A DNA stretch of 52,210 nt from CBDCMJ01 sp965218875 (GCA_965218875.1 CBDCMJ010000002.1:1-52210); one strand, 5' to 3'; positions 17,247 through 25,980 are shown, counted from the stretch's first letter. Notes: generated by a model from the letters alone, not told the origin. A program made the numbers and translations.

Positions 17247-18227
17247 CTACGGTCCCTGGCTCCGAGGCGTCGGGCCGCTCTGGGCCGGGGCCGTGGAGCC
17301 TTGGGCCGCCGAGTTCACTGCTCCGGCGGCCGTGGTGGCGGCGGCTCTGGCCACGCTGGTTGCCGCTGACGCGGCGGCGACTCCCGCCGGTCCTCCGGCG
17401 GCTCCACCGGCAATCAGCCCGATGGACCGGGCGGAGCGCATCATTGAGCCGGGCAGGGACATGCCGAAGTAGAGGGTGTGCAGCCAGGCGTCGAAGGTCC
17501 CGTGATGCCCCAGCATCGAGGGGACCCGTCCCGCCAGGTACATGAAGGCGATGGCCATCAGCAGCTTCCACACCAGGTCCTCCGAGGGTTCGAAGGCGGC
17601 GATGGCGGCGAAGTCCTCCAGGAAGGCGAAGGCCAGGGCCACCGCGATGAGCTGCACCGCCTGCTGGAACACCGTGGTCATGAACAGCCGGAGCCAGTGC
17701 TTTCCCCAACCGGCGGTGTGGGGCAGAATCCACAGCCCCAGGGCGATGGGGGCCAGGCAGAGCAGGATGTCAATCAGGGCCAGGCGCAGGATCATCTGCA
17801 CCAGCAGGTAGAGGACGAAGAACCCGAAGACCAGGTAGAGCAGGGCGATAAACACCGCCAGGCCGGTGTTGGCGGTCTCGACGGCGGTCAGCAGCGGCTC
17901 CAGGGGAGCGCGCAGCAGGGCGCCGGGGGTCACGTCCAGGGAGACGGCGATGAACTGGGAGACGGCGTGGGCCACGTCGATGACCAGGGCGCACCACCAC
18001 AAAGACGACGCGGCGGCGGTCAGGCCCAGCACCAGCCGGGGCACCATCTCCCGCCAGCCTGATTGATGTCTTCCCAGGTGCTCCTGGACGATGAAGCTCA
18101 GGCCCATCCAGCCCAGGATCACCGCCAACGCGCCCGAGGTGATGGCCCAGACCACCATCCAGGCCTGCTGGATGAAGGGATGCAGGTAGGTGAGTTCAGG
18201 AGGGGTTCCGGTGAGGATGTCCGTCAT
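17247..18227 (-). CDS. VirB6/TrbL-like polytopic membrane protein
   Basis: 326 residues with about six membrane spans from residue 20 to 240 (for example LAVFIALLYLVFGFFVLYLL), and an Ala/Gly/Pro-rich cytoplasmic or periplasmic tail (about 260-326). The central IDILLCLAPIALGLWILP, followed by a helix with FQQAVQLIAVALAFAF, is typical of VirB6/TrbL channel proteins. It is seven bases from the exported-protein gene above it. The 151-base gap to the pilin gene holds an AT-richer stretch with repeated AATTG and no gene. Confidence 0.75.
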   Translation of the reverse strand: MTDILTGTPPELTYLHPFIQQAWMVVWAITSGALAVILGWMGLSFIVQEHLGRHQSGWREMVPRLVLGLTAAASSLWWCALVIDVAHAVSQFIAVSLDVTPGALLRAPLEPLLTAVETANTGLAVFIALLYLVFGFFVLYLLVQMILRLALIDILLCLAPIALGLWILPHTAGWGKHWLRLFMTTVFQQAVQLIAVALAFAFLEDFAAIAAFEPSEDLVWKLLMAIAFMYLAGRVPSMLGHHGTFDAWLHTLYFGMSLPGSMMRSARSIGLIAGGAAGGPAGVAAASAATSVARAAATTAAGAVNSAAQGSTAPAQSGPTPRSQGP

Positions 18228-18233
18228 ACGTCC

Positions 18234-18857
18234 CTACCCTCCCCGGCACTCGTCGAGGTCGCTGGCCGAAACCTTCTGCACCACGCCGCACAGGGTGCCG
18301 TGGACTCCCTGGATCACCCACTTGGCGGCGGCCCGGGCCCAGCGGTCGGGGTCGAGAGCGCCCAGCACCTTGTCCCACAACCCGTTGGGCTGGTGGACGG
18401 GAATCAGGGCGTGGAAGACGTGGTGGTCGCCGCCGCCCAGGCGGGGGACGGCCAGCACCAGGAGATATGCCTGCTCGGGGTGAAGCTCGGGCTGCTCGTC
18501 CAGGGCCGGGTACTCGAAGGTGTACTCCCAGCCTTCGGAGAGGTGCTTTTCGCCGCCCTGGACCCGGTAGGTGTTGGTGAGCCAGTCGCCGGTGTCGGGG
18601 TGGCGGATGGAGTAGAACAGGACATCGGTCTGGCGGCTGAAGACGGGACGGGCCACGAAATCGCCCTCCTTCTTCCGCTCCACCATCTGCCGGTCCCGGT
18701 TGACCAGGGTGACGGAGTCGGTGTCGGGGGGCGGCGGGGACTGGGCCAGGGCCAGCCCGGAGGCGGGGATGGCAACGAGGGCCGTAAGGAGCAAAGCCCC
18801 TGCCAGGAGAATCAGGCGGCGGGCTTTGCCGGACCTGGGGATGAATCGGCGGAACAT
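18234..18857 (-). CDS. Exported protein of the conjugation operon, function unknown
   Basis: 207 residues with a clear signal peptide (RRLILLAGALLLTALVAIPA, cleavage probably after LALAQ). The mature part is mixed alpha/beta and ends with two conserved-looking Cys. I recognise no domain. It is the first gene of the minus-strand T4SS operon, so it is probably an accessory of the mating channel or surface. The ATG at 18857 is preceded by GAGGAGGCC. Confidence 0.7.
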   Translation of the reverse strand: MFRRFIPRSGKARRLILLAGALLLTALVAIPASGLALAQSPPPPDTDSVTLVNRDRQMVERKKEGDFVARPVFSRQTDVLFYSIRHPDTGDWLTNTYRVQGGEKHLSEGWEYTFEYPALDEQPELHPEQAYLLVLAVPRLGGGDHHVFHALIPVHQPNGLWDKVLGALDPDRWARAAAKWVIQGVHGTLCGVVQKVSASDLDECRGG

Positions 18858-19263
18858 GGTGGCCTCCTCGTCGTTGATGGGGACGTTGTGTCCCGCCGTC
18901 GAGTCTGACCACGCGGGGTGGGCTTACCAATGGCTTGTGAGGGGGGACTGTACGGAGGCCCCCCTCACGGGGCATCAACTTTCCGGGGCGCGGTGTGATG
19001 TTATGGGGGTGTACAGGGATTGGCAGGCAGCGACGCGAGTCCACGGTGGCCGGTTCGTTCGGGAAACCGGCGGATTAGCTTCATTGCCGCTCCCATCCGG
19101 CAAGCACTTGTGTATTAGGGCTGGTTGCCAGGGTTCCGGCAACGCCCCCCTACAGGAAATGCAACCCTGCGGCCTGCTGGAGCGTTGTTGTCGTGCAAGG
19201 TCCCTGTGGCGAAACCGCAACTTTGCGCCGGTGGCGGTGCTGCTGGCGCCGGGAGGTACGGAC
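18858..19263. promoter_or_regulatory. Intergenic region between divergent operons, with strong hairpin
   Basis: Holds the start regions of the T4SS operon (minus) and the coiled-coil gene (plus). A perfect 10-bp GC-rich stem, GTGAGGGGGG (18937-18946) and CCCCCCTCAC (18959-18968), has a 12-base loop. No T tract follows. Its place at a divergent promoter region upstream of transfer genes makes it a possible regulatory structure or part of an oriT, but no nick motif is recognisable. Confidence 0.45.
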
Positions 19264-20103
19264 ATGGAACGGAGCCGGAACGTGGAGGACCTGCACCACC
19301 TGCGGCTGATGGCGTTGCTGCACGAGCTGGTGCGGGAGCGGGACTTGAAGGGCGCGGCGGAGGCGTTGGGCCTGGACCCCAGGACACTGAGCGCCAGCAT
19401 GGAGCGGGGCGCGCTGTCGGGCTTGGCCCAGGTGGCCCTGGAGCGGTGGCTGCTGGCCGAGGGGGACCGGGCGGCTGCCCAGGCCCGCGACGAGGTGCGG
19501 GAGCTGGCGGGGCGCGTGGACGGCGTTGAGCAGCGGGTTGACGGGCTGGCGGACCAGATGGGTCAAGCCGTGGCGGAAGTCCAGCGGGTTGCCGAGGAAG
19601 CCGGCGAGAATGACACCGGGGCGCGGGCCAGGGAGTTGCAGCGGTTGGAGCGGCGGATGGACCGGCTGGAATCAGCAGGCGGGGTTGGCGCCGGACGGGC
19701 CGGTGGTGCACCGTCGTCGGGGCCTCGGGGCAATGCCAGGATGGGTAACACACAGCGGCGTCAGCACCCCGATCTCGTGACCATTGACGCCGCCGCTGAC
19801 GATGAGGAGGTCTTCGGCGACGCCTGGCCCTTGGTTGACGAATGGCGCGGCTTGTGGAAAGGCCACCCCGACCGGGGCCGGGGCCTGCGCTGGCTGGAGG
19901 CCGAGGCGCGCATTCTGGAGCTGGAGCTGGCCATGCTGGAGGAGCACGGCCTGACCCTGCCGCCGGAGACGGAGCCATTGCGGGGTCTGGAGCGGAACGC
20001 CCAGTTGGGCTGGCGCCGCCGGGCCCTGGCTGTGACCGAGAAGAAACTGGCCCGGCGGAGGGCGCTGCGGCGGCTGATCACCCTGGGGCTGTGGCGGCGG
20101 TAG
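19264..20103 (+). CDS. Coiled-coil protein with N-terminal HTH-like segment
   Basis: 279 residues from ATG 19264, with GGGAGG upstream. Residues about 1-50 form helices with an HTH-like stretch (LKGAAEALGLDPRTLSASME). Residues about 70-140 form a heptad coiled coil (VRELAGRVDGVEQRVDGLAD). A Gly-rich linker follows, and then a basic helical C-terminus that contains a Trp-rich stretch. It could be an accessory DNA-binding protein for transfer or partition. No known family is recognised. It stands alone between the T4SS operon and the repeat-rich non-coding region. Confidence 0.7.
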   Translation: MERSRNVEDLHHLRLMALLHELVRERDLKGAAEALGLDPRTLSASMERGALSGLAQVALERWLLAEGDRAAAQARDEVRELAGRVDGVEQRVDGLADQMGQAVAEVQRVAEEAGENDTGARARELQRLERRMDRLESAGGVGAGRAGGAPSSGPRGNARMGNTQRRQHPDLVTIDAAADDEEVFGDAWPLVDEWRGLWKGHPDRGRGLRWLEAEARILELELAMLEEHGLTLPPETEPLRGLERNAQLGWRRRALAVTEKKLARRRALRRLITLGLWRR

Positions 20104-21079
20104 GCGGCGCCGGCTCCGGGGCGAATCTCAGTGTTGCTTCATTGCCGCACCATCGCCGCTCCTTTGGCGCTTCCTCGGAGAGAGTGATCCGGCTGGCGTC
20201 GCCCGATTCCGTCGAAATACCCTTGATGACGGCGTTGCCGAGGCCGGATACTAATTGGCGTTGTCAGGCTTTTTCCAGCGTTTCCCGCCCTAGAAACCTG
20301 GAGGGTCCCGTCCCTGGACCCGGGACCGGACGCATAGGATCGAGCATAGCTCTCCGAACGTCCGCCCATGATGGATTGACCGCCTAGAGTAGAGCCTAGC
20401 TCCTCGAACGGTTGTCCACGAGGGAATAGCTGAGGGGCCGGCGTGATTAAACGTCTCTCCCGCAGCAGGCACACCCAACCCTTCGAAGTGCACGGCGCGC
20501 TTCACCCGGAACACCAACTCACGGCGGAAATCCAAACCCAAGGCGCATCATCGTTTGTAAGGAGGTGGCAACCGGATTAGCAACGGCATCCCGGTATCCC
20601 ATTCCACGGCAGACCCCAGACTCACGGAAGTCCCACTGGCAGGAGGTATCAGCTAGACCCAGCGCGGTATCCCGGAATCCCTTCCCCTTCGGCATCACCG
20701 GCGGAGCGGTTGACCTGCTTCGCATTCCCCACAATGCGGTTGGAGCGTGGATAACGCACCGGCCGCTTCAACACGGCTGCGGCGTAGCTACTGACCAAGG
20801 GTAGCGGCACCGCAGACTCAGCACGCTCCGGTCGGCCAGCGGCGACAGACCGGACGCTTATCGTTCCAGTTCCAGCGCAGACTCCGTTGACCGGACTGCG
20901 TTCCTCTTGATTTCCCCTCACATAGCAGCATCCCAGGCATAAGACCCTGGCCGGGCTGCGTCCTTCTCCAACCCCCAACCTGCGTTCTCCGTTGCGGTGT
21001 CTGACCCAGGGCGGAGTGCGTCCGGCGCCGGGCGTTGACCCTGTTTCCCAACGACGTTCGCAAACATAAGGAGGTGCGT
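20104..21079. other. Repeat-rich non-coding region, candidate origin (oriT or replication)
   Basis: Nearly 1 kb without a credible gene, while the flanks are densely coding. It holds a hairpin GGTCCCG/CGGGACC (20304-20327). A dyad GAGCnTAGCTC occurs twice exactly 50 bases apart (20342-20352 and 20392-20402) within longer imperfect repeats. CGGTATCCC occurs twice (20592-20600 and 20665-20673), and CGCAGACTC twice (20811-20819 and 20876-20884). Several imperfect units of GACC-GG-CTGCGT type lie at 20880-21040. A good ribosome site at 20559 is not followed by a usable start. Position just before the primase operon suggests an origin, which is inference. Confidence 0.45.
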
Positions 21080-21421
21080 ATGCGCATCAGGGACAGACTC
21101 GTTCAAATCAAAGCCGTCGCGGTGGCGGTTGGCAGCCTCATCAGCCGGCACAAGCGGGCGTCGATTGCGGTTGGCGTAGCGTTGCTCATCGCCGGACCGC
21201 TGCTCACGGGGACCGGCGGCGAGACCTTTTTCCTCAACCTGGTGGGCCTCGGCATCGTCGCCCTGGTGGTGCGGCGGATCATGCGGGCCAACGAAAGGCG
21301 GCAGGCGGCGCAGGCGCGGCAGGCCAATTGCCGGTGCCGGTGTCATAGGCAGGGTTCGCAGCAGGCCCAACCCACACAACAACCGACCACGAAACAGCAG
21401 CAACAAGGAGGCACTCCATGA
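21080..21421 (+). CDS. Small membrane protein, first gene of the DNA-processing operon
   Basis: 113 residues from ATG 21080 behind AAGGAGGTG. A basic N-terminus is followed by two hydrophobic spans (ASIAVGVALLIAGPLLTG and FFLNLVGLGIVALVVRRI), then a basic, Cys-containing segment (NCRCRCHRQ) and a Gln/Thr-rich tail. No known family. It overlaps the next gene by four bases (ATGA). Confidence 0.7.
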   Translation: MRIRDRLVQIKAVAVAVGSLISRHKRASIAVGVALLIAGPLLTGTGGETFFLNLVGLGIVALVVRRIMRANERRQAAQARQANCRCRCHRQGSQQAQPTQQPTTKQQQQGGTP

Positions 21422-21870
21422 CCACGATTACCCTGGATTTCCCTGCTTCTACAGGCAGTCTCGAAGAACTGGTGGACCGGCTCCTGGCGGCCCTGTTCAC
21501 GGAACCTGCGCCCACTCCCAACCTGGTCAAGGCGGTCCACGAGGCCCGGCGGTTGCGGCAGTCCGGCGACCTGGAGGGGGCACTGGCGGCGATGGCCGAT
21601 GTTGACGACTCCAGCGCCACAGACAGCCAACTCCGGTGGCTCTACGCCGAGTGGCTGGACATCGCCCGGCGCGGGTTCGCTGGGGACCACGCGGCGCTCT
21701 ACAGCCCCGGCACCGGCAGGGCGGCAGTGCTGGTGCCACAGGACGAGGACGGCGCCACACTGGAAGTCGCGGCGGTCCTGGGGATGCGCTGGCCGGTGGG
21801 CAAGACGGTCTCCAGGCGCAGCCTGCGGGGTCTGAATCCGCTGGCGAAAGGGGGCGCGTCATGGTCGTAG
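21418..21870 (+). CDS. Hypothetical protein upstream of the primase
   Basis: 150 residues. The N-terminal part is helical (LEELVDRLLAALF, then VKAVHEARRLRQSGDLEGALAAM, which resembles a TPR-like helix pair). The C-terminal part has strands (AAVLVPQDEDGATLEVAAVLG). It overlaps the neighbours on both sides by 4 and 10 bases, so it is clearly part of the same translated operon. Function not recognised. Confidence 0.7.
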   Translation: MTTITLDFPASTGSLEELVDRLLAALFTEPAPTPNLVKAVHEARRLRQSGDLEGALAAMADVDDSSATDSQLRWLYAEWLDIARRGFAGDHAALYSPGTGRAAVLVPQDEDGATLEVAAVLGMRWPVGKTVSRRSLRGLNPLAKGGASWS

Positions 21871-22916
21871 CCAACGCCACGGTGGACATCGCGGAACTCA
21901 AGGCCCGCCACCCCCTGGGCGACGCGGTGGAGGCCGCCGGTGTCGTTCTGCGGGGCAAGGGCCGGGTCAGGCAGGGCGTCTGCCCCTTTCACGAGGAAGC
22001 CGAGGGCAGCTTCACGGTGTACGCCGACACGGAAAAGTTCTACTGCTTCGGTTGCGGGTCCGGCGGCGACGTGCTGGACTTCGTGCAACGGATGGAGGGC
22101 CTGAGCCTGCCCGAGGCGATACGGCGGCTGGACGGCGGTTCCCCGCCGGTTACGGCCGCTGCGGTTCGTCCGACGGCAGCTCGTCAACCCGCTGCGCCTG
22201 CGATTCCTCCCCGCGATCCGGCGCTGCTGACGGCGGCGGTACGTTTCTACACCGGCCAATTGCGGCGCAACATCAGGGCCAGAGAGTACCTGGCCTCGCG
22301 GGGCATTGGCCTGGAGGCTGCCGCAAGGCTGGGCCTGGGCTACGCACCGGGGCGCGGCCTGCGGGCTTATCTGGAATCTGCCGGATACGGCGAAGACCGG
22401 ATACGCGCCTCGGGGCTGCTCCTGGAACGGGGCGCAGAGCGGTTCGCTGGAATGATTGCCGTCCCCGACATCGCCTCGGGCCGGGTGGGCTGGCTCACCG
22501 GACGGGTAGTTGACGCCGGCGCAACGCCCCGCTTTCAGGCGGTGCCCGGCCCCAAGCCGGTGCTTGGGCTGGCCCGAATCGGCCCGGCGCCACCCTTCGC
22601 AATCCTGGCCGAAGGGGTCTTCGACTACCTGACGCTGGCGGCCTGGGGCTACCCCGCCTGCGCCGCCCTGGGCACCCAGGGGCTGGACAAGGTGGCGGCG
22701 GCGCTCCGGGGCTGCCCAAGAGTCTTCCTGGCCTTCGACAACGACGGCGCAGGCCGGGAGGCGACGGCCAACCTGCAAGCCCAGCTGGGCCGCCGCGCCG
22801 CCGTGGTCAACCTGCCCCAGGGTGTCGCCGACGTGGGCGAGTTGGCGGCGCTGCCCCACGGCCAATTCCTCTTCCGCCGCCTGCTGGCACGGGCGGCCCG
22901 CGCCGCCAGGCAATAG
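21861..22916 (+). CDS. CHC2 zinc-finger/Toprim DNA primase
   Basis: 351 residues from ATG 21861 inside the end of the previous gene. The CHC2-type finger has C41, H44, C62 and C65 (CPFHEE, then YCFGCG). The Toprim core has E251 (EGVFDYL) and D293/D295 (AFDNDG). The protein is shorter than chromosomal DnaG (about 600 residues) and lacks the helicase-binding C-terminus, as seen in plasmid and ICE primases. It would make primers for complementary-strand synthesis after transfer or for element replication. Confidence 0.88.
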   Translation: MVVANATVDIAELKARHPLGDAVEAAGVVLRGKGRVRQGVCPFHEEAEGSFTVYADTEKFYCFGCGSGGDVLDFVQRMEGLSLPEAIRRLDGGSPPVTAAAVRPTAARQPAAPAIPPRDPALLTAAVRFYTGQLRRNIRAREYLASRGIGLEAAARLGLGYAPGRGLRAYLESAGYGEDRIRASGLLLERGAERFAGMIAVPDIASGRVGWLTGRVVDAGATPRFQAVPGPKPVLGLARIGPAPPFAILAEGVFDYLTLAAWGYPACAALGTQGLDKVAAALRGCPRVFLAFDNDGAGREATANLQAQLGRRAAVVNLPQGVADVGELAALPHGQFLFRRLLARAARAARQ

Positions 22917-23083
22917 CCCCTAACGCAACCCTCTCCCCCACCACTTTCCATTCCTCTCTACAGGATTCCACGCAACACCCTGGAAGACCTGCGTCCAAAT
23001 CACGACGGGTTTACACCCGCCCACGGCTTCCCTTTGGGCGTCCGCATACCCAACGCCATATCGCAACTACAAGGAGCATCTTC

Positions 23084-23929
23084 ATGTCCAACGAGAACGG
23101 CAACGGCAACCAGCGCAACGGGCACGTCAACGGCCACCAGAACGGCAATGGCAACCACCACATCCCCGCCAACGGCGTTGCCAAGAACGGCAGCGGCAGC
23201 AACAACGGCAACGGGCACCACGCCACCGACACCATCCCCGCCCACGACCTCCTGTGGGACAGCCTCCCCGCCAGCGTCAGCGAGAAGCTGGCCCAGCCCC
23301 TGGACGCCAGCCTGGTCTCCCAGCGCAGGGGCCGGGGCAACCGGAGCTTCAGCTACGTCGAGGGCCGCACCGTCATCGACCAGGCCAACCGCATCTTCGG
23401 ATTCGGCGGCTGGGGCCATGAGTTGGTTGGCAACGTGACGCTCAGGGAGCTGGACCAGGTGAACACGCAGACCGGCGAGGTCAAGCGCATCCGGGCCTAC
23501 TCGGCCACGGTGAAGGTTACCGTCCCCGGCGCGCCGCCCCGCACCGACGTGGGCTTCCAGCCGGTCTCCGACGAGACCGCCGAGGGCCACGAGACGGCGT
23601 TCAAGGGAGCGGTCACCGACGCGCTCAAGCGGGCGCTGCGCACCTTCGGCGCCCAGTTCGGCAACGCGCTCTACGGCGACGTGGCGGGCCAGCCCGGCGG
23701 CGGCGCCGGCGACACGCTGGCCCCGGCCCTGCGCAAGACGCTGCTGGACCTGGGCGTCAGCCAGGGCTTCGACGAGGAGCGGGTGCGGCAGGCGGTTAGG
23801 GGGCAGACGGGCCGGGACCTGGACGAGCTGCCCGCCTCGGAACTGACGCCCCTGGTGGAGCGGGCCGCCCGCAAGGTGCAGCAGCGGCAGGACGCCGAGG
23901 CCAGGCAGAACGACAGCGCCGACCAGTAG
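23084..23929 (+). CDS. Rad52/Rad22-like single-strand annealing protein
   Basis: 281 residues. Residues 1-50 are an Asn/Gly/His-rich low-complexity tail. The core (about 60-200) fits the Rad52/DdrA-like fold: LAQPLDASLVSQR, SFSYVEGRTVIDQANRIFGF, GWGHELV, and ETAFKGAVTDALKRALRTFG. Residues about 205-281 are helical and charged. Such proteins anneal complementary single strands, often in phages and ICEs. The nearby nuclease, SSB and RadC genes form a recombination set with it. The start ATG follows AAGGAG. The N-terminal tail has the same composition as the SSB and helicase tails. Confidence 0.85.
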   Translation: MSNENGNGNQRNGHVNGHQNGNGNHHIPANGVAKNGSGSNNGNGHHATDTIPAHDLLWDSLPASVSEKLAQPLDASLVSQRRGRGNRSFSYVEGRTVIDQANRIFGFGGWGHELVGNVTLRELDQVNTQTGEVKRIRAYSATVKVTVPGAPPRTDVGFQPVSDETAEGHETAFKGAVTDALKRALRTFGAQFGNALYGDVAGQPGGGAGDTLAPALRKTLLDLGVSQGFDEERVRQAVRGQTGRDLDELPASELTPLVERAARKVQQRQDAEARQNDSADQ

Positions 23930-23960
23930 ACCGCAAGGCGTACCTGCAACCACAAGGCAA

Positions 23961-23990
23961 CGGGGCCGTCTCCACAGCGGGGCGGCCCCG
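23961..23990 (+). terminator. GC-rich intercistronic hairpin 1
   Basis: CGGGGCCG and CGGCCCCG, 14-base loop, followed by CTTCTCATTT. It lies between the Rad52-like gene and the DUF7007 gene. One of a repeated hairpin family; terminator or mRNA-stabilising role not settled. Confidence 0.6.
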
Positions 23991-24022
23991 CTTCTCATTT
24001 ACAGGATTGAGGAGGCAAAGCA

Positions 24023-24343
24023 ATGACCGGAACTAGGATGCACACCCCCTGGGGCTACCCCCAGGACATCGAGGAACTGGCCGAGGGCATCTGGCGGGTC
24101 TCCACCGCCGGCCACGGCGGCCTGAAGCTCAGCCGGGAGCGGTGGGAGGAACTGCCCGACCTGGTCAGGGACTCCTTCCTTACCCCGACCTACGCCGAAG
24201 AGGATTGCGAGGAACCCATCGCCAGGACCCTGTTGGGAATCGGCGACGACCGACACCGCGAGTTCGCCCTGAAGGTGGCGGGCTGTTTCGACCGCTACGC
24301 CCCGGCGCTGCCCTACCTGCGAGAAAAGGCAGGTGAGCGATGA
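24023..24343 (+). CDS. DUF7007-type protein
   Basis: 106 residues. The start TPWGYPQDIEELAEGIWRVS, followed by TAGHGGLKLSRERWEELP, fits the DUF7007 pattern (WG-x-x-Q, STAGHGG) found in plasmid and ICE accessory genes. Function unknown. It overlaps the next gene by four bases. Ribosome site GGAGG. Confidence 0.7.
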   Translation: MTGTRMHTPWGYPQDIEELAEGIWRVSTAGHGGLKLSRERWEELPDLVRDSFLTPTYAEEDCEEPIARTLLGIGDDRHREFALKVAGCFDRYAPALPYLREKAGER

Positions 24344-24741
24344 CTGCTGTAACTACCCGGAGCAGGCCCCGCAGCCTGCCCAGCGTGACGACCAAGCTGG
24401 CGACGGAACTGGGCAACCTCTACGTCACCGTCTGCCTGGACGAGGACGGGCAGCCCTTTGAAGTGTTCGGTTCTCTCGGCAAGGCCGGCAGCCTCCAGCA
24501 CGGGGTCACGGAGCTGGCCTGCCGCTTGGTGTCCCTGCACCTGCGGCGCGGCACGCCGCTGGATGAAATCGTGGACCAGTGCCAGGGCATCAGCGAAATG
24601 CAGCCCTGGCCCAACGTGATGGAGGACGGGAGCACGGTGTACGTGCGCGGCCTCGGCGACGGTATCGCCCTCATCCTGCGGGGCCACCTGGAAGCACGGG
24701 ACGAGGTGGAAATGGCAGACCTCAAGCTGGCCGCCGACTGA
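24340..24741 (+). CDS. Stand-alone TSCPD-domain protein
   Basis: 133 residues. Residues about 15-95 match the TSCPD domain (TTKLATELGNLYVTVCLDED, GSLGKAGSLQHGVTELACRL, and LHLRRGTPLDEIVDQCQGI). This domain usually forms the C-terminus of B12-dependent ribonucleotide reductase. Here it stands alone, with no reductase in the window. It may bind nucleotides or DNA, or affect the host reductase; that is inference. It is translationally coupled to the DUF7007 gene. Confidence 0.75.
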   Translation: MTAVTTRSRPRSLPSVTTKLATELGNLYVTVCLDEDGQPFEVFGSLGKAGSLQHGVTELACRLVSLHLRRGTPLDEIVDQCQGISEMQPWPNVMEDGSTVYVRGLGDGIALILRGHLEARDEVEMADLKLAAD

Positions 24742-24768
24742 CCGCCGAACCCGACCTGACAAGGCACA

Positions 24769-24798
24769 CGGGGCCGTCTCCCACGGGGAGCGGCCCCG
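24769..24798 (+). terminator. GC-rich intercistronic hairpin 2
   Basis: CGGGGCCG with CGGCCCCG and an inner CTCCC/GGGAG pair, followed by CTCTCATTT. Same family as hairpin 1. Confidence 0.6.
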
Positions 24799-24840
24799 CT
24801 CTCATTTACCCAACACAGACATGACGGAGGAAGGACAACC

Positions 24841-25899
24841 ATGACGACGACCATTGACAGCAAGACGGACGTCTACTCGCGGCCCAACGCCCGCTTCGGC
24901 GACGACGGGACCCTGGAGATCCGGGCCTCGGCGGTGGGCAACTGCCGCCGCGCCCTCTGGTACGAGGCCAACGAGTACCCGGTCACCAACGCGCGTACCG
25001 AGGAGTCCCTGACCGTCCTGGAGGCGGGCAACGCCCTGGAGCCGGTGGTGCTCAGGGCCATGCGGCGCGCCGGTTGGGAGATTGACGCCACTGACAGGGA
25101 CAACCCTGAAATGATGTCCCTGCGCCTCGGCCCCACCCTGGTGGTAACCGGCCACGTGGACGCCACCGGCGTCGTCCCCATCTTCGGCGATGAACCCAGC
25201 GTCATCGAGATCAAGACCCGGGGGCCGGAAGCCTACAAGCGGTGGTGGAAGTTGGGCGCGGAGCGCAGCCACCCGGAGTCGGTGGCCCAGGCCGCCTTCT
25301 ACTCCTACGGGACCTTCGGCGAGGCACGGGACGTGGTGATCGCCACGATGGACACCGGCTCCAGGCAGTGGGACTTCGAGGTGATTCCGGCGGAGCGGGT
25401 CGCCACTGCCTTCCACCGGGCCTGCGAGCGGCTGGGGACCATCGGCGCTCACCACCTGCTACACGGGCGGGACTCTCAGGCCCTGCCGGAGCGGGACTTC
25501 ACCGCCGACGACTGGCAGTGCAAACGCTGCCCTTTCCTGAACACCTGCCTGCCGGGGTCAGCGGCGCCTGAACCCGAACCCGATGAAGGGGAAGAGAACG
25601 CTGAGCCGGTGAACGACGATGAGGCGCGGGCGGCGCTCCGGGAGTACGAGAACGCCCAGGAGATGCTGAAGGCCATCGAAGAGGACAAGCAGTGGGCGCT
25701 GGGGATGCTGCGGGCGTGGCTGACCCGGCAGGGCAAGGACAAGGCCAAGCTGGAGGGCCGGGAGAAGACCCGCACCGTGGGGATGGTCAAGTCCACCCGC
25801 TACAACGTCGATCACAAGAAGCTGAACGCGCTGCTGGAGCCGGAAAACAGGGCGACCATCGTCACCGAGAACGTCTCCGAGTACCTGCGGGTCAGCTAG
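24841..25899 (+). CDS. PD-(D/E)XK nuclease with Cas4/AddB-type cysteine set
   Basis: 352 residues. The nuclease core has D107 (GHVDATG), E123-x-K125 (VIEIKTRG) and Q150. One Cys early (C35, GNCRRALWYEAN) and three late (C227, C230, C236 in CKRCPFLNTC) are the arrangement that holds a 4Fe-4S cluster in Cas4 and AddB-like exonucleases. A helical C-terminal region of about 110 residues follows. No cas genes or CRISPR array are present. With the Rad52-like protein, it probably forms an exonuclease and annealase recombination pair of the element. Confidence 0.85.
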   Translation: MTTTIDSKTDVYSRPNARFGDDGTLEIRASAVGNCRRALWYEANEYPVTNARTEESLTVLEAGNALEPVVLRAMRRAGWEIDATDRDNPEMMSLRLGPTLVVTGHVDATGVVPIFGDEPSVIEIKTRGPEAYKRWWKLGAERSHPESVAQAAFYSYGTFGEARDVVIATMDTGSRQWDFEVIPAERVATAFHRACERLGTIGAHHLLHGRDSQALPERDFTADDWQCKRCPFLNTCLPGSAAPEPEPDEGEENAEPVNDDEARAALREYENAQEMLKAIEEDKQWALGMLRAWLTRQGKDKAKLEGREKTRTVGMVKSTRYNVDHKKLNALLEPENRATIVTENVSEYLRVS

Positions 25900-25944
25900 T
25901 CCTGACCACTTGATACCACGACGCTCCCTCGTTGGAGCGCGACA

Positions 25945-25980
25945 CGGGGCCGCCCTTTCCCATAGGAAGGAGCGGCCCCG
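25945..25980 (+). terminator. GC-rich intercistronic hairpin 3
   Basis: CGGGGCCG and CGGCCCCG, with an inner CCTTTCC/GGAAGG pair, between the nuclease and ssb genes. Confidence 0.6.

Noticed and set aside
18937..18968. Rho-independent terminator
   Set aside because: Strong stem, but no T tract and no gene ending toward it on either strand.
20565..20804. A 79-residue gene in the repeat-rich gap
   Set aside because: The GTG lies inside the ribosome-site motif itself, composition is not protein-like, and the repeats explain the sequence better.
24841..25899. A Cas4 gene as part of a CRISPR system
   Set aside because: No array of regularly spaced identical repeats and no other cas gene is visible. 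The context is recombination and SSB genes.
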